Below are positions 33,112 to 43,172 of a stretch of DNA of 64,000 bases, piece by piece. Position numbers and translations under genes: made by a program. The notes beneath the pieces were generated by a model, which made no database searches, had not been told where the DNA came from, and saw only the letters and a program-made list of their open reading frames with translations. Source of the stretch: Pseudomonadota bacterium (lineage in GTDB: Bacteria > Pseudomonadota > Gammaproteobacteria > UBA9339); the NCBI GenBank assembly GCA_021781615.1, contig JAJXWM010000005.1:17314-81313 (forward strand), read 5' to 3'. Each line of letters opens with the position of its first letter. Position 1 is the stretch's first letter.

Positions 33112-34012
33112 ATTTTTTCCTATTTTTAATTTCCACCACTAATCTTGGGACTAAATACCCCGGCAGTTGCTTTTGCATTGCAAGATGCAAGCGCTTAGCC
33201 TCACTAATATTAACATAAAAATGGCTCGCACCCTTAACTTTATCAAGCAAGTGCAAATAACAAGGAATAATACCCACATCAAATAACTTTTCACTTAATG
33301 CCGTCAGCACTAGACTATTATCATTCACCCCCCGCAGCAGCACTGACTGGTTAAAAATGGGGATATTTTGCTTATGCAATAAATTAATAGCCTTAACAAC
33401 CTCATCATTAATTTCGTTTGGATGATTACAATGCACCATTAAAACTATGGGTATTTTTGCTTGCAGCAGCCGAGCAGTTATAAGCTCTGGCATAACTATC
33501 GGCACCCGCGTATGAATTCTAATCCTTTTAATATGAGAGATGGCAACCAACTTATCCATTATCGCTTTTAACTTTGAGGGTTTGAGCATTAAGGGATCAC
33601 CGCCGCTTAAAATTACCTCAGTAACTTTAGGATCCTTTTTTATATACGAAAAAACTTTTCCCCAATCGGTAACTTTTTCATGATTATGACGACGAAAACA
33701 AAAACGGCAATTTATGGCACAGACCTCAGTTACTAGCAATAAAACCCGGTCATGATACTTACGGATCAACCCCGGAATTGGCGAGCACTTTTTTTCTGCT
33801 AGCGGATCAATACCAAATCCTGGCACTTCATCAAGCTCCCGCTTATCAGGTAAAATTTGTAATAATAATGGATCGGAAATATTTTTAGCCTGAATCCTTC
33901 CGACAAAGCTTTCTGGAACCTGCAGAGGAAAATCTACAAAATCATCATCCAGCACCGATCTTTTAAAATCTGAGTTTAATATTTTAAATAATTTTTTAAG
34001 ACTAGTTATCAT
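33101..34012 (-). CDS. epmB: EF-P beta-lysylation protein EpmB (lysine 2,3-aminomutase-like)
   Basis: The 303-residue radical SAM enzyme has its cluster at C98-x3-C102-x2-C105 in CAINCRFCFRRHNHE, as in lysine 2,3-aminomutases. EpmB isomerises alpha-lysine to R-beta-lysine, which EpmA then attaches to EF-P. The short N-terminus (DFVDFPLQVPESFVGRI), VILSGGDPLML, the RIHTRVPIVMPELI stretch and PLP-lysine region near the C-terminus agree with E. coli YjeK (342 residues), here somewhat shorter at the C-end. efp and epmA are 2.2 kb away on the other strand. It overlaps the P-type ATPase gene by 11 bases. Confidence 0.9.
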   Translation of the reverse strand: MITSLKKLFKILNSDFKRSVLDDDFVDFPLQVPESFVGRIQAKNISDPLLLQILPDKRELDEVPGFGIDPLAEKKCSPIPGLIRKYHDRVLLLVTEVCAINCRFCFRRHNHEKVTDWGKVFSYIKKDPKVTEVILSGGDPLMLKPSKLKAIMDKLVAISHIKRIRIHTRVPIVMPELITARLLQAKIPIVLMVHCNHPNEINDEVVKAINLLHKQNIPIFNQSVLLRGVNDNSLVLTALSEKLFDVGIIPCYLHLLDKVKGASHFYVNISEAKRLHLAMQKQLPGYLVPRLVVEIKNRKKYVN

Positions 34013-34042
34013 TAAATAGTAATATTAAAGTTCTTTAAATAA

Positions 34043-35914
34043 TTAGCCGGAGTGTAATCGCAACCACTCCTCTTCAAATTCTTTGATCTTTTTTTCAAGT
34101 AGCGCGCTTTGCTTTAAATATTCCTCGAGCTCTTTACGCTGCGACTGCTGATAGATTTCAGCCCCAGACAATACCACAGCTATCTGTTCTTTTTCTTGAT
34201 GCAGTTTTTTGATTTCTGCCTCTAATAAACCGACCCGCCTTGTATTAAGTTTTGCGCCCGTCTTTACCGACACCTTCTCCGTAATAACAGCTGGCGTTTT
34301 TACCAACTCTTTTTTCTCCACCGCCATCTCAAGCTGCCGCTTTCTTGCGCCACTCAACCATTTTTGATAATCATCTAAATCCCCGGTAAATTTCGCAACC
34401 TTATGATCATCGACCAAGTAAAACTCGTTAACCACTGCTTTTAAAAGATAACGATCGTGCGCAACCAACACCAAAGCACCAGTATATTCTTGCAGAGCAT
34501 AAGTTAAGGCGGCGCGCATTTCTAAATCTAGATGATTAGTTGGCTCATCTAATAAAAGTAAATTCGGCTTTTGCCAAATCAATAATGCCAAAACTAAGCG
34601 TGCTTTCTCACCCCCAGAAAAGTGGGTTATTGGCCGAAAAACTGCATCACTACAAAAACCGAAACTACCAAGAAAAGTACGGACCTGTTGTTCGCGCACT
34701 AGCGGATCAACGCGCTGAATGATATTCATCGGCGACGCTTGCATATCAAGTTGATCGATTTGGTGCTGCGCGAAATAACCGATCTTTAAGTCACGATTAA
34801 AAAACATGTTACCCGCATTAACTTTTAAAACACCAGCAAGGGTTTTCATAAAAGTTGATTTGCCAGCGCCATTAATCCCCAAGACCCCGACCGCATCATC
34901 AGGATTTAAACTAAAGCTAACGCCACTTAAAACATTAGATTTCCCGTACGACACATCAACCTCACTCATGGCTAATAACGGCGCGCTACAAGGCTTGGTT
35001 TTTTGGAATTCAAAAGAAAATGGTGAATCAATTTGCGTAATACTAACCAGCTCCATATTTTCTAATGCCTTGATGCGACTTTGCGCCTGCCGCGCTTTGC
35101 TTGCCTTAGCGCGGAACCGGTTGATATACTTATTAAGATGCTCTACTTTTGCTTGCTGCTTTTTATATAGACTTTGTTCTTGCGCCAATTTTTCAGCACG
35201 CTGCCTTTCAAAACCTGAATAATTACCAGCATAAACTTCTAATTTAGAGTTACCAATATAGATAACTTTTTCGATAACATTATCTAAAAAATCCCGGTCA
35301 TGTGAGATCAATAGCAAAGTTCCCGCATAGTTTTGCAACCATTCTTCAAGCCAAACAATAGCATCAAGATCTAAATAGTTGGTCGGCTCATCAAGCAACA
35401 AAAGATCGGCGCGACTCATTAATACCTGCGCCAAATTAAGACGCATCCGCCAACCACCAGAAAAAGCATTTACTGCCTGCTGTTGTTCCTCAATCTTAAA
35501 TCCCAAACCCACCAACATTTTGGCAGCTCTAGCTTCTAAATCATAACCATTTAGCTCATAAAGACGGTTATGTAAAGTTGTAACTAGATGCCCGTCATGA
35601 CTACTTTCTTCAACAATTTTTAACTGCTTGATTAAATCAGATAATTCTTGATCACCATTCATTACATATTGCAAAGCAGAGATGTCAGTGTTTGGCACCT
35701 CTTGCGCTAAATAAGCAATTTTAATATTGGGTTGGATCTCAAAATCACCGCCGTCAGGAGTTGTCTGATTTAAAAGCAATGAGAAAAGACTAGACTTACC
35801 ACAACCATTTAATCCAACCACCCCAACCTTTTGTCTTGCAAAAATCGCTGCGTTGGCATGATCAAACAACAATTTGCTACCGCGCCTGAGGGTTATGTCT
35901 TTAAGAATAATCAT
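34043..35914 (-). CDS. ABC-F family ATPase (YheS/Uup-like)
   Basis: This 623-residue protein consists of two ABC ATPase domains with no membrane part. First Walker A is VGLNGCGKSSL with signature FSGGWRMRLNLAQ and Walker B LLLLDEPTNYLD. The linker (about 240-300) has the basic ABC-F P-site tRNA interaction motif (KAKYIN-like, seen as NRFRAKASKARQAQSR). The second Walker A is LGINGAGKSTFM with FSGGEKARLVLAL and DEPTNHLD. A coiled-coil C-terminus (EEYLKQSALLEKKIKEFEEE) follows. ABC-F proteins bind the ribosomal E site and relieve stalling. Placement beside the EF-P genes fits a translation-rescue neighbourhood. Closest to YheS by length and tail. Confidence 0.9.
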   Translation of the reverse strand: MIILKDITLRRGSKLLFDHANAAIFARQKVGVVGLNGCGKSSLFSLLLNQTTPDGGDFEIQPNIKIAYLAQEVPNTDISALQYVMNGDQELSDLIKQLKIVEESSHDGHLVTTLHNRLYELNGYDLEARAAKMLVGLGFKIEEQQQAVNAFSGGWRMRLNLAQVLMSRADLLLLDEPTNYLDLDAIVWLEEWLQNYAGTLLLISHDRDFLDNVIEKVIYIGNSKLEVYAGNYSGFERQRAEKLAQEQSLYKKQQAKVEHLNKYINRFRAKASKARQAQSRIKALENMELVSITQIDSPFSFEFQKTKPCSAPLLAMSEVDVSYGKSNVLSGVSFSLNPDDAVGVLGINGAGKSTFMKTLAGVLKVNAGNMFFNRDLKIGYFAQHQIDQLDMQASPMNIIQRVDPLVREQQVRTFLGSFGFCSDAVFRPITHFSGGEKARLVLALLIWQKPNLLLLDEPTNHLDLEMRAALTYALQEYTGALVLVAHDRYLLKAVVNEFYLVDDHKVAKFTGDLDDYQKWLSGARKRQLEMAVEKKELVKTPAVITEKVSVKTGAKLNTRRVGLLEAEIKKLHQEKEQIAVVLSGAEIYQQSQRKELEEYLKQSALLEKKIKEFEEEWLRLHSG

Positions 35915-36142
35915 GGTTCGCGATAGTACTGGAAAAACAGCTATAAATCCAATTATCGTAATTTAGCTAAAAAACTCCTGACAAAACTCCTTTGCTAACC
36001 AAGCGTTACCAACCTGTCGCGGCCCGGTCTTTTTTCCATTATTTTCTCATGCTGGTAGCTTTGGATTATACGATGAAGAATGCTAAAACAACACCTAAAA
36101 ACTGCCGAAAGCCATAAAACGCAAGGCGATTACATTTCTCGC

Positions 36143-36171
36143 TTGCATTTATTCGTACAAACACATAATGT
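36143..36171 (+). promoter_or_regulatory. Possible sigma70 promoter of efp
   Basis: TTGCAT (36143-36148) and TAATGT (36166-36171) are 17 bases apart, 41 bases before the efp start. The -10 is a weak match; an overlapping CATAAT at 36164 gives a shorter spacer. No other gene lies in 35915-36211, which also holds the divergent abc-F start. Confidence 0.35.
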
Positions 36172-36211
36172 ATGCGTTTTTACTACATTAGTTATCATTT
36201 AGAGGAATTTT

Positions 36212-36778
36212 ATGGCAATGATTTCCACCAACGAATTTAAAAATGGCGTAAAAGTAATGATGGACGGTGATCCATGCAGCATTCTAGAAAACGAATATGT
36301 TAAACCTGGCAAAGGACAAGCATTTAATCGGGTAAAATTGCGCAATCTTAAAACTGGCCGCGTCCTTGAAAAAACCTTTAAATCTGGCGACACTTTAGAA
36401 GCCGCTGATGCTCAAGATACCGAACTGCAATATCTCTACAATGATGGTGAAATGTGGAATTTCATGTCACCTACCACTTATGAACAATATACCGTTAGTA
36501 AAGAAACTATTGGCGATAGCGCCAAGTGGCTAAAAGAACAAGACATTTGTATCGTAACCTTATGGAACAATAACGCTATTGGCGTCACACCACCAATATT
36601 TTCCATCCTCAAAGTAACCGAAACCGACCCTGGGATACGCGGCGATACTGCAACTGGTGGCAGCAAACCAGCAACCCTAGAAACTGGCGCCGTAGTGCGC
36701 GTTCCGTTGTTCATCAACATTGGTGATATTTTAAAAATTGATACGAGAACCGGTGAGTATATATCAAGGGGAAAATAA
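36212..36778 (+). CDS. efp: Elongation factor P
   Basis: The 188-residue protein is full length (E. coli 188). The N-terminal KOW-like domain has the modification loop [10 protein letters not shown] with Lys 34, the residue that EpmA beta-lysylates. Two OB-like domains follow ([20 protein letters not shown], and a C-terminal [20 protein letters not shown]). EF-P binds the ribosome between P and E sites and relieves stalling at polyproline. The ribosome site AGAGGA lies 5-10 bases upstream of the ATG. The 3' end overlaps the upstream-most possible start of epmA, so both are one unit. Confidence 0.97.
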   Translation: MAMISTNEFKNGVKVMMDGDPCSILENEYVKPGKGQAFNRVKLRNLKTGRVLEKTFKSGDTLEAADAQDTELQYLYNDGEMWNFMSPTTYEQYTVSKETIGDSAKWLKEQDICIVTLWNNNAIGVTPPIFSILKVTETDPGIRGDTATGGSKPATLETGAVVRVPLFINIGDILKIDTRTGEYISRGK

Positions 36779-37682
36779 AATCAGAACCCGCCTGTTGCTG
36801 CGCGCTAAAATCTTAGCAAAAGTTCGGGATTTTTTTGCCAAACGTGGGATCCTTGAAGTTGAAACTCCACTCCTCTGCAAAGCAACCAATCCTGCGCCTT
36901 ATTTAAGTAATTTCTACTGCGACAATTTATATCTGCAAACTTCGCCAGAATTTGCCATGAAAAAACTACTGGCGGCGGGCAGCGGTGATATTTATCAAAT
37001 TTGCAAAGCATTTCGTAAAGAAGAATTCGGGCGCCTACATAATCCAGAATTTACTATGCTCGAATGGTATCGAATTAATTTCGATCACCACGACTTAATG
37101 GATGAAGTGGAAGAGCTATTAAAATACACCATCAATTCTTCTAAGGCTTCACGTTACTCCTATCAGGAAATATGCGAAAAATATTTAAAATTAAATCCCC
37201 ACAAAATTACCGTAAAAAAATTAAAACAATTAGCAAAAGAAAATGATTTGCTGGTAGCTGGTATTAGCGATGATCGAGACACCTGGTTACAACTGCTGTT
37301 TACTCATTTAGTTGAACCTAATTTGGGAATTAAACAACCGGTTTTTATTTATGATTTTCCTGCATCACAAGCAATGCTTGCAAAAATTCGTCACCATGGA
37401 AAAATCAAAGTTGCCTCGCGCTTTGAAGTTTATTATCGAGGAATAGAACTCGCGAATGGTTTTCATGAATTGAGTAACCCGCGAGAGCAACTACGAAGAT
37501 TTAATCTTGATGTAAAAAAACGATGTGAATTAAATTTGCCGAAAATAGAAATTGATTATGATTTTTTAGCTATCTTGTCCAAAATACCCAGATGTTCAGG
37601 GGTGGCTGTGGGCTTTGATAGACTCTTATTACTTGCCGCAAAAACCACCTCTTTAAACGAAATTTTGTGCTTTCGCGAGTGA
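36738..37682 (+). CDS. epmA: EF-P--(R)-beta-lysine ligase EpmA (GenX/PoxA)
   Basis: This is a class II lysyl-tRNA-synthetase-like catalytic core without the anticodon-binding domain. Motif 1 is [13 protein letters not shown], motif 2 is [21 protein letters not shown], and motif 3 is the Gly-rich [12 protein letters not shown]. EpmA activates beta-lysine and puts it on Lys 34 of EF-P. No ATG begins the frame. Candidates are TTG at 36738 and GTG at 36753 (better placed behind GAGA); both lie inside efp, so translation is probably coupled to it. Similarity to E. coli EpmA starts near [12 protein letters not shown], just after the efp stop. The length, about 310 residues, is slightly below E. coli (325). 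Confidence 0.92.
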   Translation: MIREPVSIYQGENKIRTRLLLRAKILAKVRDFFAKRGILEVETPLLCKATNPAPYLSNFYCDNLYLQTSPEFAMKKLLAAGSGDIYQICKAFRKEEFGRLHNPEFTMLEWYRINFDHHDLMDEVEELLKYTINSSKASRYSYQEICEKYLKLNPHKITVKKLKQLAKENDLLVAGISDDRDTWLQLLFTHLVEPNLGIKQPVFIYDFPASQAMLAKIRHHGKIKVASRFEVYYRGIELANGFHELSNPREQLRRFNLDVKKRCELNLPKIEIDYDFLAILSKIPRCSGVAVGFDRLLLLAAKTTSLNEILCFRE

Positions 37683-37701
37683 TTTTTGCACAAAAAATCA
37701 C
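37679..37701 (+). terminator. Probable terminator of efp-epmA
   Basis: GTGATTTTT (37679-37687) pairs with AAAAATCAC (37693-37701) around GCACA, overlapping the epmA stop codon. A five-T run follows ten bases later, which is further than ideal. Confidence 0.4.
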
Positions 37702-37908
37702 CTCCTATCTTTTTGTATTTAATAACAATTCATTAAAATATAGGAATATTTTAAAAGTCTTAATGTTCTCTTCATAATTGTTTGGTATAATTCGCGCGAA
37801 ACTTGAGGCTACCGTAGTTTTAATGCTTCTGCTTTTTTTAGATACGGAAAACATCAGGAAGCATGTTTATTAATATAAAAATTTATATTTTTAAAAAGAG
37901 GTCATAAC

Positions 37909-39267
37909 ATGTTAAAAGCTCTAAATATTTTTCGTCCAGCACCACACATCCCAAGATTGCCAGCTGAATTAATTGACCCCACTTATAAAAAAATCCGTAT
38001 CGAAGTTTTTATTGGTATTCTTGCCGGTTATATTTGCTTCTATCTCGTACGTAATAATTTTACACTTGCCATACCGCACCTTTTAGAAGAAGGTTTTACT
38101 AAAACGCAACTTAGCATGGTTCCATCTGCTATTGCGCTTGCTTATGGTTTCAGTAAATTTCTCATGGCAATTGTTTCTGACCGGAGCAACCCCCGATATT
38201 TTATGGCCACCGGTTTAATTTTAGCCGCGATTATTACCTTTCTCATGGGCACTACTCATGTCACCGGTTCTTTAACTTTAATGGTGATATTAGCTTTTTG
38301 TGGTGGCTGGGTTCAAGCTATGGGTTGGCCAGCCAGCGCTCGAGTAATGGTGCATTGGTTCTCCGAAGGTGAGCGAGGAGCAAAAATGTCGATTTGGGCT
38401 TGTGCACAAAATGTTGGCGGTGGCTTAATTGCAATCATAGCTTTCGTTGGCATGCACTACTTAGGAATGTCCTATCATGGCGGCGTTTTTTATCTACCGG
38501 CAATGCTTTCTTTAGCAACCGCAGGGTTAGTATTGTGGTTTGTAAAAGATACTCCTCAATCAGAAGGATTACCTTCCATTGAAGAATATCATCATGAAAA
38601 AACTGAATGTGATACTGCTTGCCGCCCAGACACCGAACGGGAACAAGAGCTGACAGCAAAAGAGATTCTTTTTAAATATGTGCTCGTAAATAAGCATTTG
38701 TGGTTCCTGGCGCTTGCTAATATCTTCGTATATTTCATTCGTTTTGGTGTTGGCAGCTGGATTCCTACCTATCTTATGGAAGTAAAAGGTCTTACTGCAG
38801 CTACCAGTAAACTCGCTCTTGCTTGGTATGAATATGCAGCAATACCAGGAATAATTTTGTGCGGTTGGTTAAGTGACAAATACTTTGCCAGCCGTCGTGC
38901 ACCCATGTGTGTTTTTTACATGACGGTGGTTTGCATAGCTCTTGTTGGTTACTGGTTTGTACCAGCAGGAAGCGTCATATTATGTAACACAATATTAGCA
39001 ATCATAGGTTTCTTTATATACGGCCCAGTAGTATTAATTGGTATTAGTGCGGTAGATATTGCCCCTAAAAAAGCTGCAGGAACTGCCGCCGGTTTAACTG
39101 GCCTTTTAGGATACGTAGTTGGCACCATGGGAGCAAATTTAGGCGCGGGCATGATAGTTGATAATTTCGGTTGGCAAGCAGCAATAATTTCACTTTTCGC
39201 AGCAGCTATTTTAGCTATATTTTTCTTGTCAATGAACTGGAATGCTGGGGTGGTGAAGAAGGTTTAA
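37909..39267 (+). CDS. glpT: Glycerol-3-phosphate transporter (GlpT-like, organophosphate:phosphate antiporter)
   Basis: The 452-residue MFS protein has 12 membrane helices and matches the OPA branch: N-terminal IEVFIGILAGYICFYLVRNN (with the arginine that contacts phosphate in E. coli GlpT, R45-equivalent), SMVPSAIALAYGFSKFLMAI, SDRSNPRYFMATGLILAA, CGGWVQAMGWPASARVMVHW, and in the second half FGVGSWIPTYLMEVKG with VLIGISAVDIAPKKAAGTAA. It exchanges glycerol-3-phosphate or a related sugar phosphate for Pi across the inner membrane. Length equals E. coli GlpT (452). It stands alone; a TATAAT at 37786-37791 may be its -10. For an intracellular bacterium it would be a route for host glycerol-3-phosphate. 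Confidence 0.88.
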   Translation: MLKALNIFRPAPHIPRLPAELIDPTYKKIRIEVFIGILAGYICFYLVRNNFTLAIPHLLEEGFTKTQLSMVPSAIALAYGFSKFLMAIVSDRSNPRYFMATGLILAAIITFLMGTTHVTGSLTLMVILAFCGGWVQAMGWPASARVMVHWFSEGERGAKMSIWACAQNVGGGLIAIIAFVGMHYLGMSYHGGVFYLPAMLSLATAGLVLWFVKDTPQSEGLPSIEEYHHEKTECDTACRPDTEREQELTAKEILFKYVLVNKHLWFLALANIFVYFIRFGVGSWIPTYLMEVKGLTAATSKLALAWYEYAAIPGIILCGWLSDKYFASRRAPMCVFYMTVVCIALVGYWFVPAGSVILCNTILAIIGFFIYGPVVLIGISAVDIAPKKAAGTAAGLTGLLGYVVGTMGANLGAGMIVDNFGWQAAIISLFAAAILAIFFLSMNWNAGVVKKV

Positions 39268-39270
39268 TAG

Positions 39271-39308
39271 AAGGGGGGCAAGCTCTGTAACAAATAAGCC
39301 CCCTTTTT
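39271..39308 (+). terminator. Rho-independent terminator of glpT
   Basis: AAGGGGGGC (39271-39279) can pair with GCCCCCTTTTT (39298-39308) around an 18-base loop and ends in a T-run, four bases after the stop codon. Nothing further is seen in 39309-39503. Confidence 0.65.
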
Positions 39309-39503
39309 CCTCTACCTAATCTTTAGTAAAAAATCTCTGCATCCTCCAAACGAAGTAGCAGTAGTATAGTTTAAAGGCCGCACCCCAAGGGGTATCGTTA
39401 CATTTTTAGGTATTGGAACTGTCAGAGCTGTTACTTGCGGATCATTTTGCTGATCCATTACATATTGGGCTGACAAAACCTGCCACAAAAAATAAAATTG
39501 TTA

Positions 39504-40592
39504 TTACACATTAAATCTAAAATGCACGACATCGCCATCCTTCATGACATAATCTTTTCCTTCAAGCCTTAATTTTCCAGTCTCGCGCGCGCCCTGCTCA
39601 CCGTTACATTTTATATAATCCTCATAAGCAACAGCTTCAGCGCAAATAAAACCACGTTCAAAGTCACCATGAATTACGCCAGCCGCCTGTGGAGCCTTAG
39701 TTCCTTTTTGAATAGTCCAAGCACGCGCTTCTTTTGGTCCAATAGTAAAAAAAGTTTGCAGCCCAAGTAGATCATAGCCCGCATGAATAACTCGATCTAA
39801 CCCTGATTCAACTAAACCAAAATTAGCTAAAAATTCAAGCTTGTCTTCTTCGTTAAGCAGAGCAATCTCTGCTTCAATGGTTGCACAAATTGGCACTACA
39901 CTCGAGTTCTCTGCTTTGGCAATATTTGCGACAACATCAAGATAAGGATTATTCTGCATGCCAACTTCATCAACATTTGCAATATAAAGCACCGGCTTGG
40001 CGGTTATCAAATGCAAATGTTGTAAAACTTTCGACTTCTGGTCAACATCACAAGCCCGAACGGGGATCCCTTTTCCTAAAGAATCTTTAACCTGCTCAAG
40101 AACAGCAAAATCTGCCATAGCTTCTTTATCGCCACTTTTGGCAAGCTTAGCCGTTTTATGGAAAGATTTTTCTACAGTATCTAAATCAGATAAAATAAGT
40201 TCGGTATTAATGATTTCAATGTCAGATTTTGGATCAACTTTGCCGGCAACATGGACTACATCTTCATTGCTAAAACATCGAACGACATGGGCAATGGCTT
40301 GAGTTTCTCGGATATTTGCTAAAAATTGGTTGCCCAGACCCTCCCCTTTAGCAGCACCTTTGACTAGACCAGCAATATCAACAAACTCTACTACCGCGGG
40401 TAATATCTGCTTAGAACCGACAATCGCTGCCAACTTTTTTAAGCGCATATCAGGAACCGGCACTATACCAACATTGGGATCGATAGTGCAAAATGGATAA
40501 TTTGCCGCAGCAACTTGGGCGCGCGTTAAAGCATTAAAAACTGTAGATTTTCCAACGTTGGGTAGGCCAACGATTCCGCATTTAAAACCCAT
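39504..40592 (-). CDS. ychF: Redox-responsive ATPase/GTPase YchF (OLA1 family)
   Basis: This 362-residue Obg-superfamily protein has G1 [15 protein letters not shown] (9-23), G2/G3 region [18 protein letters not shown] and [17 protein letters not shown]. Its G4 is NVDE, not NKxD, the YchF hallmark that shifts preference to ATP. The C-terminal TGS domain contains [14 protein letters not shown] and ends [19 protein letters not shown] as in almost all YchF proteins. It interacts with ribosomes and affects stress responses. Length is standard (363 in E. coli). The usual partner pth is not beside it here. Confidence 0.96.
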   Translation of the reverse strand: MGFKCGIVGLPNVGKSTVFNALTRAQVAAANYPFCTIDPNVGIVPVPDMRLKKLAAIVGSKQILPAVVEFVDIAGLVKGAAKGEGLGNQFLANIRETQAIAHVVRCFSNEDVVHVAGKVDPKSDIEIINTELILSDLDTVEKSFHKTAKLAKSGDKEAMADFAVLEQVKDSLGKGIPVRACDVDQKSKVLQHLHLITAKPVLYIANVDEVGMQNNPYLDVVANIAKAENSSVVPICATIEAEIALLNEEDKLEFLANFGLVESGLDRVIHAGYDLLGLQTFFTIGPKEARAWTIQKGTKAPQAAGVIHGDFERGFICAEAVAYEDYIKCNGEQGARETGKLRLEGKDYVMKDGDVVHFRFNV

Positions 40593-40752
40593 TAGTGCCT
40601 CTCGTAAAATAAATTTATGTTAAAAACCAGTTACGATAATACTAATATATTAGCTTATAAAGCAATACAAAATTATTATTTAAGCCTTATCCTAGATTAA
40701 CATTACCAGTAACAGCTTGCTTAGATTGAATCCATAGCCTCAGCAACAACAA

Positions 40753-41754
40753 CTAATGATGCTGCGGCTGGTTACGTACAGCTTGAGCCACACTACTATA
40801 GGTATCATGACCAACCATCGGACCAACAGATAACCGCTGCTTGATACCACTTACTGATATCTCATCGCTTAAGGCCATCGTCATAATCACCCTCATATTT
40901 TCCTGTATCACCCTCTCAAGACGATCAGTTAAATCATCTTCTAAAGCTCCTTTACTTCTCTCGGCAATTATATACTCTGCACAAGCAAGACAAAGTTTGT
41001 TCATTACTCTTAAAAATATATTTTGGTCCTGCGGCAGAGCAAAAGCCGGCCTATCAAACAAAAAGGGCGTAAAAAGATACAGCGCCATCTTTTCATAATT
41101 ACGCACCAATTGACTTAACGCATCATATAAACTCATCTTGGGATTTTCTATCTTTAGCCTATCTAGAGCAGCTCGCAAAACTTGGCCCCTCATCTCACCC
41201 CGAGACGAATCACGATTGGAAAACACTACAGATTCATCTCCCACTTTGATCTTAAATATAGCATCATTATTAGGATCATATGCATACTCTATCTCTCTTA
41301 AAGCATGATCTTTCATTAACTGTATTTCCCAAATCGGAAAATGCTCATCCTCTTTACTATCGGTAATTTCGTTATCCCGTTCAACGGTATTTTGTAAAGG
41401 CTGTTTTACACATGCCTGAATAAAAACCTTAATAACTCCAGGCATTTTAAAAATACCAACGGCTGCATCTACTAACTCTTCCTTCGTCGAAGCCGCTCCG
41501 GCTACTGGTCGGCCAGCCAAAGTTGGCACGCTATGAGCTGCCGACCTCTGCCAATATTCAACTGCTAATGAAAAAAAACAAATTGTAGCAATTGCCGCTA
41601 AAGCATAGAGAGCTACCCAGGTCATTAGCTCTGATATTGGAATAAAAGGATGCAAAAATGTAGTTACCGTAGGTGAAAAGTAAGCGCCAACAAAACCAAC
41701 TATCGAAAAAAATCCCCACATAATACTACTGGGCTTTCTAAAAAACTCCCGCAT
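40753..41754 (-). CDS. Membrane protein with a domain shared with the large CX5R protein
   Basis: I do not recognise the family. The start at 41754 (MREFFRKPSS) is preferred over 41760 because GGAGGA lies exactly 7 bases before it. Two membrane helices are near residues 12-30 and 42-65 (MWGFFSIVGFVGAYF and MTWVALYALAAIATICFFSL), then a cytoplasmic part. Residues about 120-300 align by eye with about 270-450 of the 1294-residue protein at 44443-48327: DAIFKIKVGDESVVFSNRD against TAVFNVKLGDDVVGLSNRG, then RGEMRGQVLRAALDRL against VGELRGERLRNALTEL, and a shared LACAEYII/LACQAYVI and RVIQEN/RVIKEN. This defines a new domain in two loci. It lies between core genes ychF and the phosphomutase. Confidence 0.6.
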   Translation of the reverse strand: MREFFRKPSSIMWGFFSIVGFVGAYFSPTVTTFLHPFIPISELMTWVALYALAAIATICFFSLAVEYWQRSAAHSVPTLAGRPVAGAASTKEELVDAAVGIFKMPGVIKVFIQACVKQPLQNTVERDNEITDSKEDEHFPIWEIQLMKDHALREIEYAYDPNNDAIFKIKVGDESVVFSNRDSSRGEMRGQVLRAALDRLKIENPKMSLYDALSQLVRNYEKMALYLFTPFLFDRPAFALPQDQNIFLRVMNKLCLACAEYIIAERSKGALEDDLTDRLERVIQENMRVIMTMALSDEISVSGIKQRLSVGPMVGHDTYSSVAQAVRNQPQHH

Positions 41755-41775
41755 AATCATTCCTCCATAAACAAT

Positions 41776-43170
41776 TTAAATCGGCAGCTGTAATTTTGGA
41801 TTAAGTTTTAATAGCTCTTCTTTAAAAAGATATTGAATACGCGCTAAATCCTCTTTGGTATCTCCTTCAAAACGCATAATCAAATATGGGCTGGTATTAG
41901 AAGGACGAACCAAACCAAAACTGTGGTCATAATCAACACGTATCCCATCAATAGTATTAACCTTACCACCAGGAAACTTAGCATTTTGCACAATTTTTTC
42001 CATAAACTGAAATTTCTCTGCCTCCGGTACGGCAATTTTCAACTCTGGAGTATTAACACTGTTTGGTAGCTCGGCAAATAGTTCGCTACAAGTTTTTTTA
42101 CCTTTAGTCATAATCTCAGCAAATCTGGCAGCGACATAAACCCCATCATCAAAACCAAACCAACGCTCTTTAATAAACATATGACCGCTAAGTTCACCGG
42201 CAAGCAATGCCCCCGACTCTTTCATTTTAGCTTTAATCAAAGAATGACCGGTTTTATACATAAGTGGCACACCACCATGTTTAGTAATTTGATCAGCTAA
42301 ATGTCGAGTACACTTTACATCAAAAGGAATAATTGTACCGGGATACCTGTTAAGAAAATCCATGGCAAAGAACATCAACAAACGATCGGCAGCGATAGCC
42401 TCACCCTTATCGGTAACCACTCCAACACGATCAGCATCACCATCAAACGCAAAACCAACATCAGCCTGCTTTGCTTTAACTGTAGTAATTAAATCTTCTA
42501 GGTTTTTTGGCACTGACGGATCTGGGTGGTGATTCGGGAAACTACCATCAATTTCACAATAAAGTTCCGTTACTTCACAACCAAACTCGCGGAATAATTT
42601 TGGAGCAACTTTACCACCAACACCATTACCACAATCGATAACTACTTTTAATGGTCGTGATACTTTGACATCACTAATAATTCTTTTTAGATAATTATCA
42701 ATAACCTCCATCTGCTCAACTTTACCCGCACCAGATTTTAAATTTTTGTCGATAATTCTTTGATAGAGCTTTTGGATCGCGTCTCCATACAAGGTTTCGC
42801 CACCAATAACTATTTTTATACCATTATAATTTGGGGGATTATGGCTGCCGCTAAGCATTGCTCCAGATTGTGACACGGTATTAACCGCCGCATAATACAA
42901 AATCGGGGTGGTAACTTCATCAACATTAGTAACGTTGCAACCACTAGATAAAATTCCTTCAATTAAGGCCCGGAGCAGAGTAGGGCCAGATAACCTACCA
43001 TCACGCCCAACTGCGATAACATTTAAACCACGATCTAAGTTTTCACTCCCGATTGCTTTACCAATAGTATAAATGTTGTCAGCGGTGAAGGTCTCATCAA
43101 CAATACCGCGAATGTCATAAGCCCGAAAAATCTCTTTTGCAATAGATGTAACAACGTTATAGTTTGCCAT
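41776..43170 (-). CDS. algC: Phosphomannomutase/phosphoglucomutase
   Basis: This 464-residue alpha-D-phosphohexomutase has the active-site phosphoserine loop GAMLSGSHNPPNYNG (S109), the Mg2+ loop VGFAFDGDADRVGVV, the sugar-specificity loop GELSGHMFIKERW and the phosphate-binding C-terminal loop GLVRPSNTSPYLIMRFEG. It matches Pseudomonas AlgC (463 residues, S108) closely. It interconverts 1- and 6-phosphates of mannose or glucose, feeding LPS core, GDP-mannose and UDP-glucose synthesis. It starts two bases after dut, so they are one operon; in many gammaproteobacteria coaBC-dut-algC are linked, but coaBC is absent here. Confidence 0.93.
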   Translation of the reverse strand: MANYNVVTSIAKEIFRAYDIRGIVDETFTADNIYTIGKAIGSENLDRGLNVIAVGRDGRLSGPTLLRALIEGILSSGCNVTNVDEVTTPILYYAAVNTVSQSGAMLSGSHNPPNYNGIKIVIGGETLYGDAIQKLYQRIIDKNLKSGAGKVEQMEVIDNYLKRIISDVKVSRPLKVVIDCGNGVGGKVAPKLFREFGCEVTELYCEIDGSFPNHHPDPSVPKNLEDLITTVKAKQADVGFAFDGDADRVGVVTDKGEAIAADRLLMFFAMDFLNRYPGTIIPFDVKCTRHLADQITKHGGVPLMYKTGHSLIKAKMKESGALLAGELSGHMFIKERWFGFDDGVYVAARFAEIMTKGKKTCSELFAELPNSVNTPELKIAVPEAEKFQFMEKIVQNAKFPGGKVNTIDGIRVDYDHSFGLVRPSNTSPYLIMRFEGDTKEDLARIQYLFKEELLKLNPKLQLPI

Positions 43171-43172
43171 AT

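Noticed and set aside
37198..37214. CCCCACAAAA motif as an element end inside epmA
   Set aside because: It lies within intact coding sequence far from any half-tRNA; a chance match.
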